Source: Naumovozyma dairenensis CBS 421 (Eukaryota > Ascomycota > Saccharomycetes > Saccharomycetales > Saccharomycetaceae). Taken from it: a DNA stretch of 64,000 nt. Position numbers and translations under genes: made by a program. Every line of letters starts with the position of its first letter. The first letter of the stretch is position 1. Below, piece by piece: positions 1 to 10,272 of this stretch. Below the pieces are notes generated by a model. The model did not search any database. It was not told where the DNA came from and was given only the letters and a program-made list of their open reading frames with translations. The stretch lies in contig NC_016485.2 in assembly GCF_000227115.2 (NCBI RefSeq), positions 186,001-250,000 on the forward strand, given 5' to 3'.

Positions 1-537
1 CTATGAAAAGAAGGAGGCTAATGACTGGGTTTTCTTCCATCTACATCCCATTGCTCTTCATTTGAAACACTCCCTCTTGGTACGGGTGCTTCATCAAGAC
101 TAAACGTATTTACAACTAAAGGCTCGATCAAGACACTCGTGTACAGTTAGTTTCTTAAAAACACTACAATGGCATCAAAATTTAGCTAGAACTGAATGGG
201 CACAGGTGTTCCAGACGTACGGATGGTTACATGATAGTTTCTATTTATGATTAGATTGTAGATCCTCTTTTTAAGCACTTGTCCGCTCTTAACTTCGTAA
301 TTCTGATTTTATATTGAACCTACGTAGAACCCATACCCGTCTTTATTATTACTTTTTTTATTGTTTGTTTGTTTCGCCTAATTTGGTTTCTGTAAAATAC
401 TTATTTTTAATATATACCGAGATAATAACACTGATTTTTGACAGGTATAAAACGAAAGGAAATTAGATGTAATATATTTCTTTATTCATTCTTTTCCTTC
501 CACCCTAGCATCTCTTTGTTTTCTAACTTTCAACACT
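1..537. other. Intergenic, downstream of PRE9
   Basis: No open frame or RNA gene is visible. By S. cerevisiae order the next gene to the left would be LSB1 (YGR136W) on the minus strand, so this stretch would hold its upstream region; that is inference from gene order only. Confidence 0.4.
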
Positions 538-1302
538 TTACTCTTCAGTTTCATCGTCCTTCTTCTTCGTAACACCAGTCTTTATTAATAGTTCTTTAAT
601 TTCATCTGGTTTATAAATCTTTTGATAAACTTCTCCATCATTCTTACCTTTCTTGATAGTGGCAAACTCTAGTTTATCATAAGTCAATGAACTACTATCT
701 GTAGTCTTCGATAATGTCTTCAAAGCTAATTCAATGGCTTCATCCAATCTCATATCGTCCTTGTAATCCATCTGTAATAGCGTTTGAGCTGCAGATGTAT
801 TGGCACCAACGCTAATGGCTTTCCAACCAGTATAATTCCCTGATGGATTCGAAGTATATAATTGGTATCCATATCTATCATCATACCCAGCATAAATAAA
901 TGAAACACCAAATGGTCTTAATCCACCATGTTGTGTATATCCTTGTTTTATATCACTCAATCTTCTTACAAGAATTTCCACTGGTATATCTTCATTATAA
1001 GTTTTTAAGTAATTTTGTGCATGAATTCTAGCAGTATTTATTAAAATTTCGGCATCTGCTGTTAACCCTGCTACAGCAACTGTAATCTTATCATTTAATT
1101 TATATAATTTTTCAATGGATGTATCTTGTTCTAATAATGTACTGGTAACTTTACGTTCAGCAGCAAGAACAATACCATCAGGAACCATAATACCAATTCC
1201 TGTACCTGCATGTGAAATGGATTCTAATGCATATTCCACTTGGTATAATCTACCTTCCGGTGAAAAAATTGTAGTTCTTGAATCGTATCTTCTAGATCCC
1301 AT
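538..1302 (-). CDS. PRE9: 20S proteasome subunit alpha3 (Pre9 homologue)
   Basis: Structural alpha-ring subunit of the 20S proteasome core, acting in cytosol and nucleus. It is the only non-essential core subunit in S. cerevisiae. The product is 254 residues (about 258 in S. cerevisiae). Residues 6-25 carry the proteasome alpha-type signature (YDSRTTIFSPEGRLYQVEYA), and the chain then follows the alpha-subunit fold to a charged Lys/Asp/Glu tail. The start is an ATG at 1302 with no competing upstream ATG. An exact Rpn4 site (PACE) lies about 130 bp upstream. The neighbour CAF130 and the minus orientation match YGR135W-YGR134W, which makes the assignment very safe. Confidence 0.97.
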   Translation of the reverse strand: MGSRRYDSRTTIFSPEGRLYQVEYALESISHAGTGIGIMVPDGIVLAAERKVTSTLLEQDTSIEKLYKLNDKITVAVAGLTADAEILINTARIHAQNYLKTYNEDIPVEILVRRLSDIKQGYTQHGGLRPFGVSFIYAGYDDRYGYQLYTSNPSGNYTGWKAISVGANTSAAQTLLQMDYKDDMRLDEAIELALKTLSKTTDSSSLTYDKLEFATIKKGKNDGEVYQKIYKPDEIKELLIKTGVTKKKDDETEE

Positions 1303-1432
1303 TTTGTTTCAATGTTTTCTTTTTCTTTTCTTTTCGTCGTTAACCTACTGGATATAAAATGATAAATTTACGTATCAATTGAGGTTCTGGTAGTAGTAAT
1401 TCTACAGGAAATAACTGAAGTTCTTACATTCT

Positions 1433-1441
1433 TTTGCCACC
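1433..1441 (-). promoter_or_regulatory. PACE element (Rpn4 site) in PRE9 promoter
   Basis: The minus strand reads GGTGGCAAA, the exact nine-base proteasome-associated control element bound by Rpn4, 131 bp upstream of the PRE9 ATG. One chance exact match somewhere in a 64-kb window is not unlikely, but its position before a proteasome gene makes it meaningful. Confidence 0.85.
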
Positions 1442-1652
1442 CATAATAAAAACACTAATACGCTTAAAGGCCTTTAATTTTTCTGCCTAGTTGATAATTT
1501 CACGGAATCCTTTAAAAATGAGTATCCGATCACGTGCCGCTAATTGAAGTTATAGAGTACACTTTTACAAAATAGCAAATAAGTATATTAGCTACGCATT
1601 AAAACATGAAGCTCGATGTTTTTATATGGTTACAGTATTGGAGTACATAATA

Positions 1653-4600
1653 TCAATTTATCTTAGCTTTTTCTTCTTCTTCTTCGGCTATAAGACTATG
1701 TCCAACTTTCGGTAGTGGTAAAATTTCATCATCCGTGTATACAACTTTCCGACCAGCTACTTTCTTTGGTTTGGAAGTAAACGAGTAGTTTTTGAGTAAT
1801 CCTCTAAATGGTGTAGTTACCGTATCAGAGTTTAAATCTGTGTCACCGGAATGTATAGGTGCTAATAGTCTAAGTAATCTTTTATTAAAGTCATTCATCT
1901 TCCCTATTCTTGAACCTTCCCATTTTCCATTAGATTCGGAACTTTTCCTGGAATCTATCGATTCAAAGTCGTCATCATCGCCACCATCAGTGGATTCAGA
2001 AGTTTCTTCAATATCAGACTTCAATTTGAAAAATAATTCTTTTGCCTCCTTTAATATGCCAATCCAATTCATTAATAGGGTTTGCAATTCAAAATTACAA
2101 TCTGATTTTGTAAAATCAAACTTTTTATTTTCAATTAATGAACTTACCATTATGCAGATCAATTTCATTAATCCCATGGAATACATCGAAACACCATGAT
2201 TCTCATTGTTTTCAATCTCATCAGAATTGATAGAGATATCTTCAGTGGTATGCTCAAGTTGCCCATCTCCTTCATTAGTTGCTAAATCATTATCAAAATA
2301 GATTGCTGCATTTGAGAAAAACTCTTGTAATAACATTTTCGTTTCAATATCAGATAGAATTAATGGACCTTGTCTTGAAAATGGGTAAGTATGATTATCC
2401 ACAATTTTCTTTCCTAACATTAATTCATGTAATAGTTCATTTTTACATTCATTATTGTTAGCAAATGGGGACCCGCGTAATCCCATAAGTAATTCAAAAA
2501 TATATTGAATTAAAGAATGATTTAACTTCATATGTGTAATGTACCAAATTAAGACACGACGGTACCCATTACACATTAACATTTCATCCATCAATCTCCA
2601 TGATAGTTCTTCATTAAAATGTAACATTTCAACGAAAACATCTTTATCAAACCAATAATCAAATATGTCGTCTGGTGTAGCTACGACAGTGGATCTTTCC
2701 TTTTCTTCTTTGGAATTAACGAGAGGATTGATAATATTCGAATGCAGTTGGTCCTTCCCCTTCAACAGATCTTTCATTATCATATCATTTTGTTCTTCTT
2801 TAATTGAGGAAGCCAATAATTGCAACAGTTGTATAGAGTCATCATGATTTAATTTCTGGGTCGATGCCTTACTCGTCAGATTGATCATTGTATCTAAGGA
2901 TGAGTCATCTATGAAAGAATAAGACGTTGAGTAATATATATTGAATCCACGCGGTATATCCCTCCAATCTTTTCCACTGTAATCAAATTCAAAAGTTGTC
3001 TTTGATCGTACCGCATAATCCAGATTCCGTTTACCTAGAGGATCTTGGAAAGAGGCCACATTTTTCGGTGTTCCTTCTTGTTCTTCTTGTTCTCCTTGTT
3101 GTTCATCTCCGTTACCATCATCGTCATCTTGTAAAATTTTATCATCTTCAAAGATACAATTACATCTCCTTTGATAGCGATCCAATTTGACTTCGTTCAA
3201 TACATATATATCCGAATTATCATCATTTGACTTTAGAGTTTTACCTAAATCCTCATGATTTTCTTTCAAAGCCGCGTTATAATCATCATATTCATATTCA
3301 AACATATAATTGATATCTTCATCAAATCTATCTCCAGGTTCCAAATAACTTAACAGGTTCCTTATCTCAATTAGATCCATCCCTAGCGCATACAAAGACG
3401 CGGCAAATAATTTAATATCACAATATAGTGCACCATTACATAGTTTCCTCCCATGAGGAGACATAAATGTGTTCAATGCTTCATGTTTAAAATCATGATC
3501 ATTATACTCCATATAATTATTTAATATTGTAGCAACAACTGATCGTAATGCAGATGCCCCACGTATTGTTGCCTTAACTAATAATGGTGTCTTATATGTT
3601 TCATGAGCTTCCTCTGATCGATCAATATCTAATCCTAATACCAATATAAGGGTCAATTTCTTCCATAGGTTTATTAATGTCGGTAAAAACGGATTCAATT
3701 GGATTGGTATTTCGTGGTTTAGTTTTTGCAATGTGTATGAAGCTAAGATCATTACCATGTATAATAACTCCAAATCTTGCGTGTTTAATCCATGCGGTAG
3801 CCATTGTTCTAAAGTTGATCTCCAATTGCCGTCGACAAAACGATCCGTTTGTTGTTGTTGTTGTTGTTGCTGTTGTTGTTGTTGTAGTAGTTCTTCTTTG
3901 TTATTTTCTCCTTGGAACCCCGTTAAATCATATAATTTCTGCAAATCATTACAGTTTAATTTTTCCATGCAATTATTTATTATTTTAACCATTTGGAAAC
4001 AAACGTGAGTCTTCCAATTAAATCCTAGATTATTTTGGAAAATTTCGAAATTTGGATATAATATGGCGATGAACAATTGATATAATAAATCTAATGATAT
4101 AATATGTTTATCATTTGGTGGAGGTTGTGACAATGGATCTACTAATCCAAGCATTAATTTGAATTGCAATTCTAGTAAAGGGGAAGAATCGAAACTATTA
4201 GAGTTCAGTAGTTTATTCAAAATTTGGTGTCTTTTCTTGGTATTTAACATTAAATTTTCAGGCATTGTGATGGAACCATCATTATTAAGATCAAATGAAT
4301 ATACTTTCTCCTCTCCGTCTTTAAGGTCATCTATCCTGTGTAAATAGTCGTCGTCATATTCATCGGCACCATCGTTACGATTAAGATAGTTTATGTCACT
4401 CTGATTTTGAGCCCTTTCCATTTGAGGATAATTTTGGCCATTACCATTTATATTATTTTTCTTATATCTACTGGAGTCTTTGAACGATAATCTGGATAAA
4501 ATTTCCTCAATTGCCCATAACACAACAGGTTTAGAAGTCTTACTCATTTTGAAACTCTTGTCATCTTCAAAATCATGATTACTCCTAGTGATTATTTCTA

Positions 4601-5492
4601 TAAAGGATTCTGATGAAAGAATCTTATTGCTACTACTAGTATTACAACTATTGCTGCTTTCTTTAATATAGAGTGGTTTGTCATTTGGTAAAGAAGTATA
4701 CCATTGAAAATGCCCATTAAATTGAGGGATTCTATTATATCGTATAATTGTGTTATAGAAAAAGGGCCCCACGTTGAGGATTGTCATTTTAATCAGTAGA
4801 ATTAACCAATTTGAGGTGGCATCCAAGTAATCAGTTAACATATTATAGTTTGAATCAAGAATTATACTTGGTGTTTCAATATTTGACAATGGATGAAACG
4901 TTAAAAGGAATTTGATGGATAATTTATTTTCTGGCTCATTGAATTTATCGATATTTATTTCATTATTTTTATTCCGTATTAAAAAATCAATAAAGCAAAA
5001 ATATAAGAATTCATTGACTTCCCAAGTTTTCCTCAGGATTTTGTTTTGGACAGTGGGTGGTTTCCTTTTGGTATCAAATAAATAATTTAAGATCGATTGA
5101 CCTGATTTTGTGGTGAAATATGCAATAACTAATGTTTCTAACATTATTGAGAATTTCTTAACTTTCTTAATTTTCCTCATTTCTAAGAAAAAATGTTCAT
5201 CTTCTAGGAAATCTTGTAAATTTTCAATGGTTGGTTTATATATCTTGAATTTGTGATTGGTGAATATTGTCGGTATCAATTCAGACATTGGAGTCAACAT
5301 AATCTCGTCTTCCTCTGAGTAAAAATTACTATCATCATCAGCACTAGTTTTAAATTTAACTTCAGGTTCACGCACTGGTTCTAGGTTAGTATCAGGAGCG
5401 GTCTGAATGGTGGTAAATGTAGGCTGATGCATATCAGGAATAGTAGATTTAGATTGTGATTTTGGTTTCGAGTTGGATTTTTTCTTTGCCAT
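1653..5492 (-). CDS. CAF130: CCR4-NOT complex subunit Caf130 homologue
   Basis: Large, mostly hydrophilic protein of 1279 residues (1122 in S. cerevisiae). Caf130 is a fungal-specific CCR4-NOT subunit, part of the machinery for mRNA deadenylation and transcriptional control. The assignment rests mainly on position between PRE9 and PEX4 with the right strand and size class; I see no catalytic motif. Visible features are a Lys/Ser-rich N-terminus, a polyglutamine run near residues 536-548 (CAA/CAG codons), and an acidic Asp/Glu/Gln segment near residues 775-800. The frame is open to a TTG at 5507, but TTG is not a normal yeast start; the ATG at 5492 (MAKKKS) is used. The extra length over S. 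cerevisiae appears to lie in low-complexity segments. Confidence 0.82.
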   Translation of the reverse strand: MAKKKSNSKPKSQSKSTIPDMHQPTFTTIQTAPDTNLEPVREPEVKFKTSADDDSNFYSEEDEIMLTPMSELIPTIFTNHKFKIYKPTIENLQDFLEDEHFFLEMRKIKKVKKFSIMLETLVIAYFTTKSGQSILNYLFDTKRKPPTVQNKILRKTWEVNEFLYFCFIDFLIRNKNNEINIDKFNEPENKLSIKFLLTFHPLSNIETPSIILDSNYNMLTDYLDATSNWLILLIKMTILNVGPFFYNTIIRYNRIPQFNGHFQWYTSLPNDKPLYIKESSNSCNTSSSNKILSSESFIEIITRSNHDFEDDKSFKMSKTSKPVVLWAIEEILSRLSFKDSSRYKKNNINGNGQNYPQMERAQNQSDINYLNRNDGADEYDDDYLHRIDDLKDGEEKVYSFDLNNDGSITMPENLMLNTKKRHQILNKLLNSNSFDSSPLLELQFKLMLGLVDPLSQPPPNDKHIISLDLLYQLFIAILYPNFEIFQNNLGFNWKTHVCFQMVKIINNCMEKLNCNDLQKLYDLTGFQGENNKEELLQQQQQQQQQQQQTDRFVDGNWRSTLEQWLPHGLNTQDLELLYMVMILASYTLQKLNHEIPIQLNPFLPTLINLWKKLTLILVLGLDIDRSEEAHETYKTPLLVKATIRGASALRSVVATILNNYMEYNDHDFKHEALNTFMSPHGRKLCNGALYCDIKLFAASLYALGMDLIEIRNLLSYLEPGDRFDEDINYMFEYEYDDYNAALKENHEDLGKTLKSNDDNSDIYVLNEVKLDRYQRRCNCIFEDDKILQDDDDGNGDEQQGEQEEQEGTPKNVASFQDPLGKRNLDYAVRSKTTFEFDYSGKDWRDIPRGFNIYYSTSYSFIDDSSLDTMINLTSKASTQKLNHDDSIQLLQLLASSIKEEQNDMIMKDLLKGKDQLHSNIINPLVNSKEEKERSTVVATPDDIFDYWFDKDVFVEMLHFNEELSWRLMDEMLMCNGYRRVLIWYITHMKLNHSLIQYIFELLMGLRGSPFANNNECKNELLHELMLGKKIVDNHTYPFSRQGPLILSDIETKMLLQEFFSNAAIYFDNDLATNEGDGQLEHTTEDISINSDEIENNENHGVSMYSMGLMKLICIMVSSLIENKKFDFTKSDCNFELQTLLMNWIGILKEAKELFFKLKSDIEETSESTDGGDDDDFESIDSRKSSESNGKWEGSRIGKMNDFNKRLLRLLAPIHSGDTDLNSDTVTTPFRGLLKNYSFTSKPKKVAGRKVVYTDDEILPLPKVGHSLIAEEEEEKAKIN

Positions 5493-5810
5493 TATGATAA
5501 TTTTCAATTGATATTGAAAAAAAAATGAGAATTAAATTAAAGTTGAATATGTATATTATATTTATGTTGCTCTAAGCTGGTTTTCTGGATATGCTAAACA
5601 AATTTTCTTATTGTAGTATTGGTTCGTTCTTAATGGAACCGACAGCGAAGTTTTTTCAGTTCAATCGGTATATTGCACTGTAGCTTACAAAAGAAAGTGG
5701 GAAGTCTAATAAATCCTGATGATTTGCTGCAGCTAATGATGCTTGATCTATTTTTCCTAGTCACTGTGTTTTATGTTATGGAGCATCATCCGGTGGCAAA
5801 CTTTTAGATT
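5493..5810. other. CAF130 upstream region / PEX4 3' flank
   Basis: 318 bp between the CAF130 start and the PEX4 stop. It contains a second exact GGTGGCAAA (PACE) on the plus strand at 5792-5800, about 300 bp upstream of CAF130. No coding sequence is seen. Confidence 0.6.
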
Positions 5811-6302
5811 TTATACTACATTGATATTTAAATAATAGTTAATTAACCCATTATACGCGCTTAAATCTCCAAATCTCAATAAATTAGCCAAGTCTACATT
5901 CAATGGACTTTCAGGTACCGGGTCTTTTAAAAGTAACCAGATAGCCTTCAACGTACTCATAAGATTCCAAACGGGGGTCCAATGATCTTGTTTCAATATA
6001 TCGAGACATATCTCCCCCGTGTTGTAATTCACGTTACAATGGGGCATCGAGCGAGGTTGGAATTCAAAAAACGGTGGTACAGTGGGGTATTCTTGTGGGA
6101 TAGTTATATATAAAATGAAATTGAATCCGTAATAAGGTGTCCCTTGTGGACCTTTGATTACGGCTTCCCATTTGGTGAGATCTTGGTCGGGATCAATCGG
6201 TGCTAATGAGACTATGATGTTATTGAACTCATCATCTTGATTGTTACGATTGTTATTCAATTGTTTTTGTATAGTTTTATATTCTTTTATTATTCTAGAC
6301 AT
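5811..6302 (-). CDS. PEX4: Peroxisomal ubiquitin-conjugating enzyme Pex4 (peroxin-4)
   Basis: E2 enzyme that, anchored by Pex22 at the peroxisomal membrane, mono-ubiquitinates the import receptor Pex5 for recycling. The product is 163 residues (183 in S. cerevisiae). The UBC fold is clear: a TPYYGFNF segment, the YPTVPP turn (72-77), and the active-site context GEICLDIL with the catalytic cysteine at residue 99. The usual E2 HPN triad is H-C-N (residues 88-90); as far as I recall this is a family feature of Pex4, not damage. It is divergent from PHB1 with 270 bp between the two starts, as YGR133W/YGR132C are. The C-terminal end is shorter than in S. cerevisiae. Confidence 0.95.
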   Translation of the reverse strand: MSRIIKEYKTIQKQLNNNRNNQDDEFNNIIVSLAPIDPDQDLTKWEAVIKGPQGTPYYGFNFILYITIPQEYPTVPPFFEFQPRSMPHCNVNYNTGEICLDILKQDHWTPVWNLMSTLKAIWLLLKDPVPESPLNVDLANLLRFGDLSAYNGLINYYLNINVV

Positions 6303-6433
6303 CCTTACTCGTTCTATCGATAGGCTGGGTTAATCGTGGATTTGCTTACGTATCAAGTTGTTCTTGTTCTCCAATACTCATTACTCATTGCTTCCAACTC
6401 TAGTTGTAGATTATAGATAGTGCAGTGCGCCGA

Positions 6434-6448
6434 GGGGGGGGGGGGGGG
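6434..6448 (+). repeat. Poly(dG) tract of 15 in the PEX4-PHB1 divergent promoter
   Basis: An uninterrupted run of fifteen G on the plus strand lies midway between the two divergent starts. Long G homopolymers are much rarer than poly(A) in yeast promoters. It may disfavour nucleosomes, and its length is probably polymorphic. Confidence 0.9.
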
Positions 6449-6572
6449 AAGAGGAACTATAATGGTTTTAAAGAAATTTACATACATATTGGTCAAATAA
6501 CGAAAAAGAAGGGAACTACAACAAAGAACCAAAGAAAAGAGAAGAGACAAAAGAACCCAAGTGACCGCTATC

Positions 6573-7463
6573 ATGTCAGGACCTGGTTTCAATCCACAAC
6601 AAACTCAAAAGTTTTTCAACTTACTAACTAAAGTGGCTTTACCCATTGGGTTATTAGTCACTGGTGTTGATTATTCCATGTATGATGTTAAAGGTGGTTC
6701 TCGTGGTGTTATATTCGATAGATTATCTGGTGTTAAGAGTACTGTAGTTGGAGAAGGTACTCATTTCTTAGTACCATGGTTACAAAAAGCTGTCATCTAT
6801 GATGTTAGAACTAAACCTAAGAGTATTGCTACTAATACAGGTACTAAGGATTTACAAATGGTTTCATTGACTTTAAGGGTGTTACATCGTCCTAATGTTA
6901 ATGAATTACCCAAGATTTATCAGAATTTAGGGTTGGATTATGATGAGAAGGTTTTGCCATCTATTGGTAATGAAGTCTTGAAAAGTATAGTGGCCCAATT
7001 TGATGCTGCTGAGTTAATTACTCAAAGAGAAATTGTTTCTCAAAGGATTAAGAGTGAATTGTCAATGAGGGCCAATGAATTTGGTCTTAGATTAGAGGAT
7101 GTGTCGATTACTCATATGACATTTGGTCCTGAGTTTACTAAAGCTGTTGAACAAAAGCAAATTGCTCAACAAGATGCTGAGAGAGCTAAATTCTTGGTGG
7201 AAAAAGCTGAACAAGAAAGACAAGCCTCAGTGATTAGAGCTGAAGGTGAAGCTGAATCTGCAGAATTTATATCCAAAGCGTTAGCTAAAGTCGGGGATGG
7301 GTTATTGTTGATCAGAAGATTAGAAGCTTCTAAGGATATCGCTCAAACTTTAGCTAATTCTCCAAATGTTACTTATTTACCTGGACAAAATCGTCATAGT
7401 GGTAGTGGTACTGATGGTGGTAATTCATCACCAAACTCTCTTCTATTAAATATCGGACGTTGA
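6573..7463 (+). CDS. PHB1: Prohibitin 1, mitochondrial inner-membrane ring subunit
   Basis: Phb1 and Phb2 form large ring complexes in the mitochondrial inner membrane that stabilise new membrane proteins and modulate the m-AAA protease. The product is 296 residues (287 in S. cerevisiae). A single hydrophobic segment lies at about residues 21-36 (VALPIGLLVTG), followed by the SPFH/band-7 domain and an Ala/Glu/Lys/Gln-rich coiled coil at about 180-225, then a Gly/Ser/Asn-rich tail. The frame also opens at a GTG four codons upstream (6561), but the ATG at 6573 (MSGPGF) is the credible start. Orientation and neighbours match YGR132C. Confidence 0.96.
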   Translation: MSGPGFNPQQTQKFFNLLTKVALPIGLLVTGVDYSMYDVKGGSRGVIFDRLSGVKSTVVGEGTHFLVPWLQKAVIYDVRTKPKSIATNTGTKDLQMVSLTLRVLHRPNVNELPKIYQNLGLDYDEKVLPSIGNEVLKSIVAQFDAAELITQREIVSQRIKSELSMRANEFGLRLEDVSITHMTFGPEFTKAVEQKQIAQQDAERAKFLVEKAEQERQASVIRAEGEAESAEFISKALAKVGDGLLLIRRLEASKDIAQTLANSPNVTYLPGQNRHSGSGTDGGNSSPNSLLLNIGR

Positions 7464-8038
7464 ACTAACTAACTAGCTTCATTTTTTTTTTGTTATTATT
7501 GCCATTATTCTCGTTCCCCTCCCATGTATATAAAATAGTATTTTAATAAAACAAGAAGAAGAAAAATTAATTAAATTCTAATGTTTTACGCAAAGAATGT
7601 TATGATTTTCATCTTATATAAATGAAATGATTGCTTATATGTAACTCTGATCTAGAAACCCTACAATGGGGAACCTACACATATCTCTGTAAAACACATA
7701 TAATATACTAGGAGAATTTTATGCGCGACAACTTATTAAAGCACATACTTTTCTATGTAAAAATGAAAAATTAAGATATTTATATTAATTATTTGTATTG
7801 AAATATGGAATAGATAAATATATATATATATATATATATTAAGCGTTGAATGATATATATATATAGGATTGTTCAGAATGTCATATTTTCAATATGAAAT
7901 GAATTTAAGAATGAAAAATTGGAGAAACGTTTAATAAGGGGGGATAAAAAGATTGATTTATTGATTAATTGATAATATGAATAGTAATTGTAAAAGAGTT
8001 GGTATTGGTTTTGCATAACTATGTATAGGTGAATGAGC
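7464..8038. other. Convergent 3' region of PHB1 and FHN1
   Basis: 575 bp of AT-rich sequence between two converging genes. It holds (TA)n runs around 7817-7840 and 7855-7864, of the kind that act in yeast 3'-end formation. No gene is seen. Confidence 0.6.
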
Positions 8039-8569
8039 TTAGACTTGAGAGATTGATGGGACACCAACTTCTGCGGCACCATTTCTTCTTCTTCTTCTTG
8101 ATGTAAAAGTGTTTGAGAAAGCACCATTTTGGATCATACTAATTGTAGACATGGCTAATTTGATTAAGAAGATAAACATTGAGAAATAAAAGAATGCCAC
8201 TAGAGCTTGAGATTCACGGCATCTGTTTCCTGAACCTTGAGTGATTTTATTTCTATCCAAGTAGGATTGATTATTACATGAATGAGATCTTATACCAGTT
8301 GCCAATACTGTACCGGCGACAAAAGTGAATGAGAAATTTAGGAAATCTAAAGTGAATAGAATGAATGGGAAGGATAAAAATTCAAAGAAATTGGCTAATA
8401 TACCGAAGAATGAATCTGTTAATAAACAATATACACATGTGAACATACAATAATTTATTCTTGAATTATGACCTTGTTGTGTATTTAATAGGGCACTATT
8501 TAGACCTATGCAAATGACTAGGAACATTGCATTTAATAGACGTAGAAGGTTGTCTGCTACACTCAACAT
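8039..8569 (-). CDS. FHN1: MARVEL-domain plasma-membrane protein, Nce102/Fhn1 family
   Basis: Predicted four-helix plasma-membrane protein of the eisosome (MCC) compartment, 176 residues (Fhn1 is 174). Members help organise membrane furrows and respond to sphingolipid status. Hydrophobic segments lie near residues 6-26, 40-60, 66-92 and 122-145, with a polar loop of Asn/Cys/Arg before the last one and a basic RRRRR cluster in the short cytosolic tail. Position and strand match YGR131W. NCE102 is the ohnologue, so either name is possible; synteny favours FHN1. It diverges from the YGR130C homologue, another eisosome protein, across 1.7 kb. Confidence 0.92.
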   Translation of the reverse strand: MLSVADNLLRLLNAMFLVICIGLNSALLNTQQGHNSRINYCMFTCVYCLLTDSFFGILANFFEFLSFPFILFTLDFLNFSFTFVAGTVLATGIRSHSCNNQSYLDRNKITQGSGNRCRESQALVAFFYFSMFIFLIKLAMSTISMIQNGAFSNTFTSRRRRRNGAAEVGVPSISQV

Positions 8570-8917
8570 TTTTAATTATTTGTTCTTGTATTTTCTAGTT
8601 TTTAGTTTTTAGCTTTTTGTTTTTGTTTTTTCTTGTTTGCTTGTAATTGAAAAGACTTTGTTTATTTAAATTGAAATTGCTTTATTTTCGAGATGAATAA
8701 AAAGACTTCGTTAATTGTTTGATTGACTGTTCAAGAAGAAAATAAAAATAAAAGGGAAAAAAAAAAAAAGCCAAATAAAACAGAAATTGAAAAGCAAGGA
8801 TAAGAAGGAACAAGATTTTTCTTTTATATAACAAGTAATTTGATATAAGGGAGAAAAGGGAAAAAAAAGGACTGTTGATTATTGGAAGAAGGGGTCAGGA
8901 TGAGAGATAGAGAGAGA

Positions 8918-8973
8918 CAAACACACACACACACACACACAACACACACACACAAACACACACACACACACAA
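8918..8973. repeat. (AC)n microsatellite
   Basis: About 56 bp of almost pure AC dinucleotides broken by two single-base slips, about 350 bp upstream of FHN1. Likely length-polymorphic. Confidence 0.95.
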
Positions 8974-9535
8974 ATAGAAGAGTTTTAAATATAACATTTA
9001 TAATATAGGAATAATCTCAATCATTTGAGTCTATTTTGAAATCCTTTCTTTACTCATTACGTATTACATGAAGAAACCCTCGAAGGGGAGGGATGGGGGG
9101 ATGGGATGATTGACGAGGCAACTCTCGAGGCCGGCAGTTACGTAAGACGGGGTTGTTGTGCGGCCGTGTTACTGTAGAAGTTCAAGGAACCTCATCGATT
9201 TGAGAATTTCCTCGAGAATTGAATTGAATTGAAATTCACTAACAAACGCTAACTATCAAGCTAGCGGCTAACGGCTAAAGGTTAATTGGAGCCTTTTAAA
9301 ACCTACCATCCCTAAAATATTAAGGCGAGGGCAAAGCGAAAAGTAGTGAACCGCACCGCACAAATGGGGAGTACGGTACGTACTTTGAGGCCTTTTTCCT
9401 CTGTTCTGCCTCTGTTTCTCTTTAGGGGAAAAAGAATTAGAGTAATAAGCAAAAAGCCGCTTACGCCGGGTAACACAATGGACAAACAAACATATTAACA
9501 AAACTTCCGTGGAACTGTTTCGTTTCCCTTCCGTC

Positions 9536-9572
9536 CCCCTTCCCCCTTCCCCCTTCACCTTCCCCTTCCCCT
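9536..9572 (+). promoter_or_regulatory. Cluster of five stress response elements (CCCCT)
   Basis: CCCCT occurs at 9536, 9543, 9550, 9562 and 9568, partly as a six- to seven-base tandem repeat. CCCCT/AGGGG is the Msn2/Msn4 core. The cluster is about 970 bp from FHN1 and 700 bp from the YGR130C homologue, so it could serve either. Function is inferred. Confidence 0.6.
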
Positions 9573-10272
9573 CCGAAAGGAAAAGGCACGGCACGCAGAG
9601 TGGATTTTCTAAACCGGTTCAAAAAAAATATTGAACGTTCCAATACATAACCGTATTTCCCAAAGAGGATGAATAGTGGATGCAGGCGACCCAATTAGGA
9701 AGCTGGCACCCGCTGGTCCACCCATCCCTTGCAGAAAAGGATATTAGAGCCCCATTTTCGGATTTTCCAACCCTTCTAGAGGTCATCTAGGGCATCGCTG
9801 AATTCTAATTTCCCAGGGGTTCACAATTAGAGGGAGTGTTGATAATAATAAATAAATAAATAAAAAATAAAAAATAAATTAATAATTAATGGAGAACCTT
9901 TCGAGGTGCGAGAAACAGCCGTTTCTTCCATTTTCTGCAACGAGGGGCGAAGAATCTTTCATTTTCGTACGTATTAAGAAGGGGTCCCCGAACGATGTAG
10001 ATATACGTAGATGTAAAAACACATGAATGTATGGAATGGAATGGTAAAAAAGAACTTTGTTCCATCTTAATTTATTTTATTTTAGTTTTGTTTAGTTTAT
10101 ACCTAGATAGACTCTCATCTAATTATATAACCCTTTAGAGCTTCAACTGAAAGATAAAAGTACCTTTCCCTATTATAGTCAATTGACAGAAAGGTATAGC
10201 TTTAAACACAACTCTTTAAATCACCGGCTTCTTGTCCCTCAAAAATAAAGTCTTTACTAATATACCATTACC

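Larger units (their letters stand above)
8570..10272. other. Long divergent promoter region, FHN1 / YGR130C
   Basis: 1.7 kb shared upstream region, long for this compact genome. It holds an (AC)n microsatellite, a TTACGTAA palindrome at 9138-9145 (a Yap/ATF-type site), a cluster of CCCCT stress elements at 9536-9572 and further AGGGG motifs near 9080 and 9422. The open frames inside are in G/C-rich low-complexity sequence and do not look coding. Confidence 0.65.

Noticed and set aside
5492..5507. N-terminal extension of CAF130 to a TTG
   Set aside because: TTG is not a usual yeast start; the ATG at 5492 gives a natural N-terminus. For the same reason the TTG/GTG starts of PHB1, YGR126W, NUP57, SHY1 and CLB1 were moved to ATG.
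9268..9694. Overlapping frames in the FHN1-YGR130C promoter
   Set aside because: They arise from the CCCCTT/GGGGAA repeat and show Gly/Glu/Arg low complexity only.
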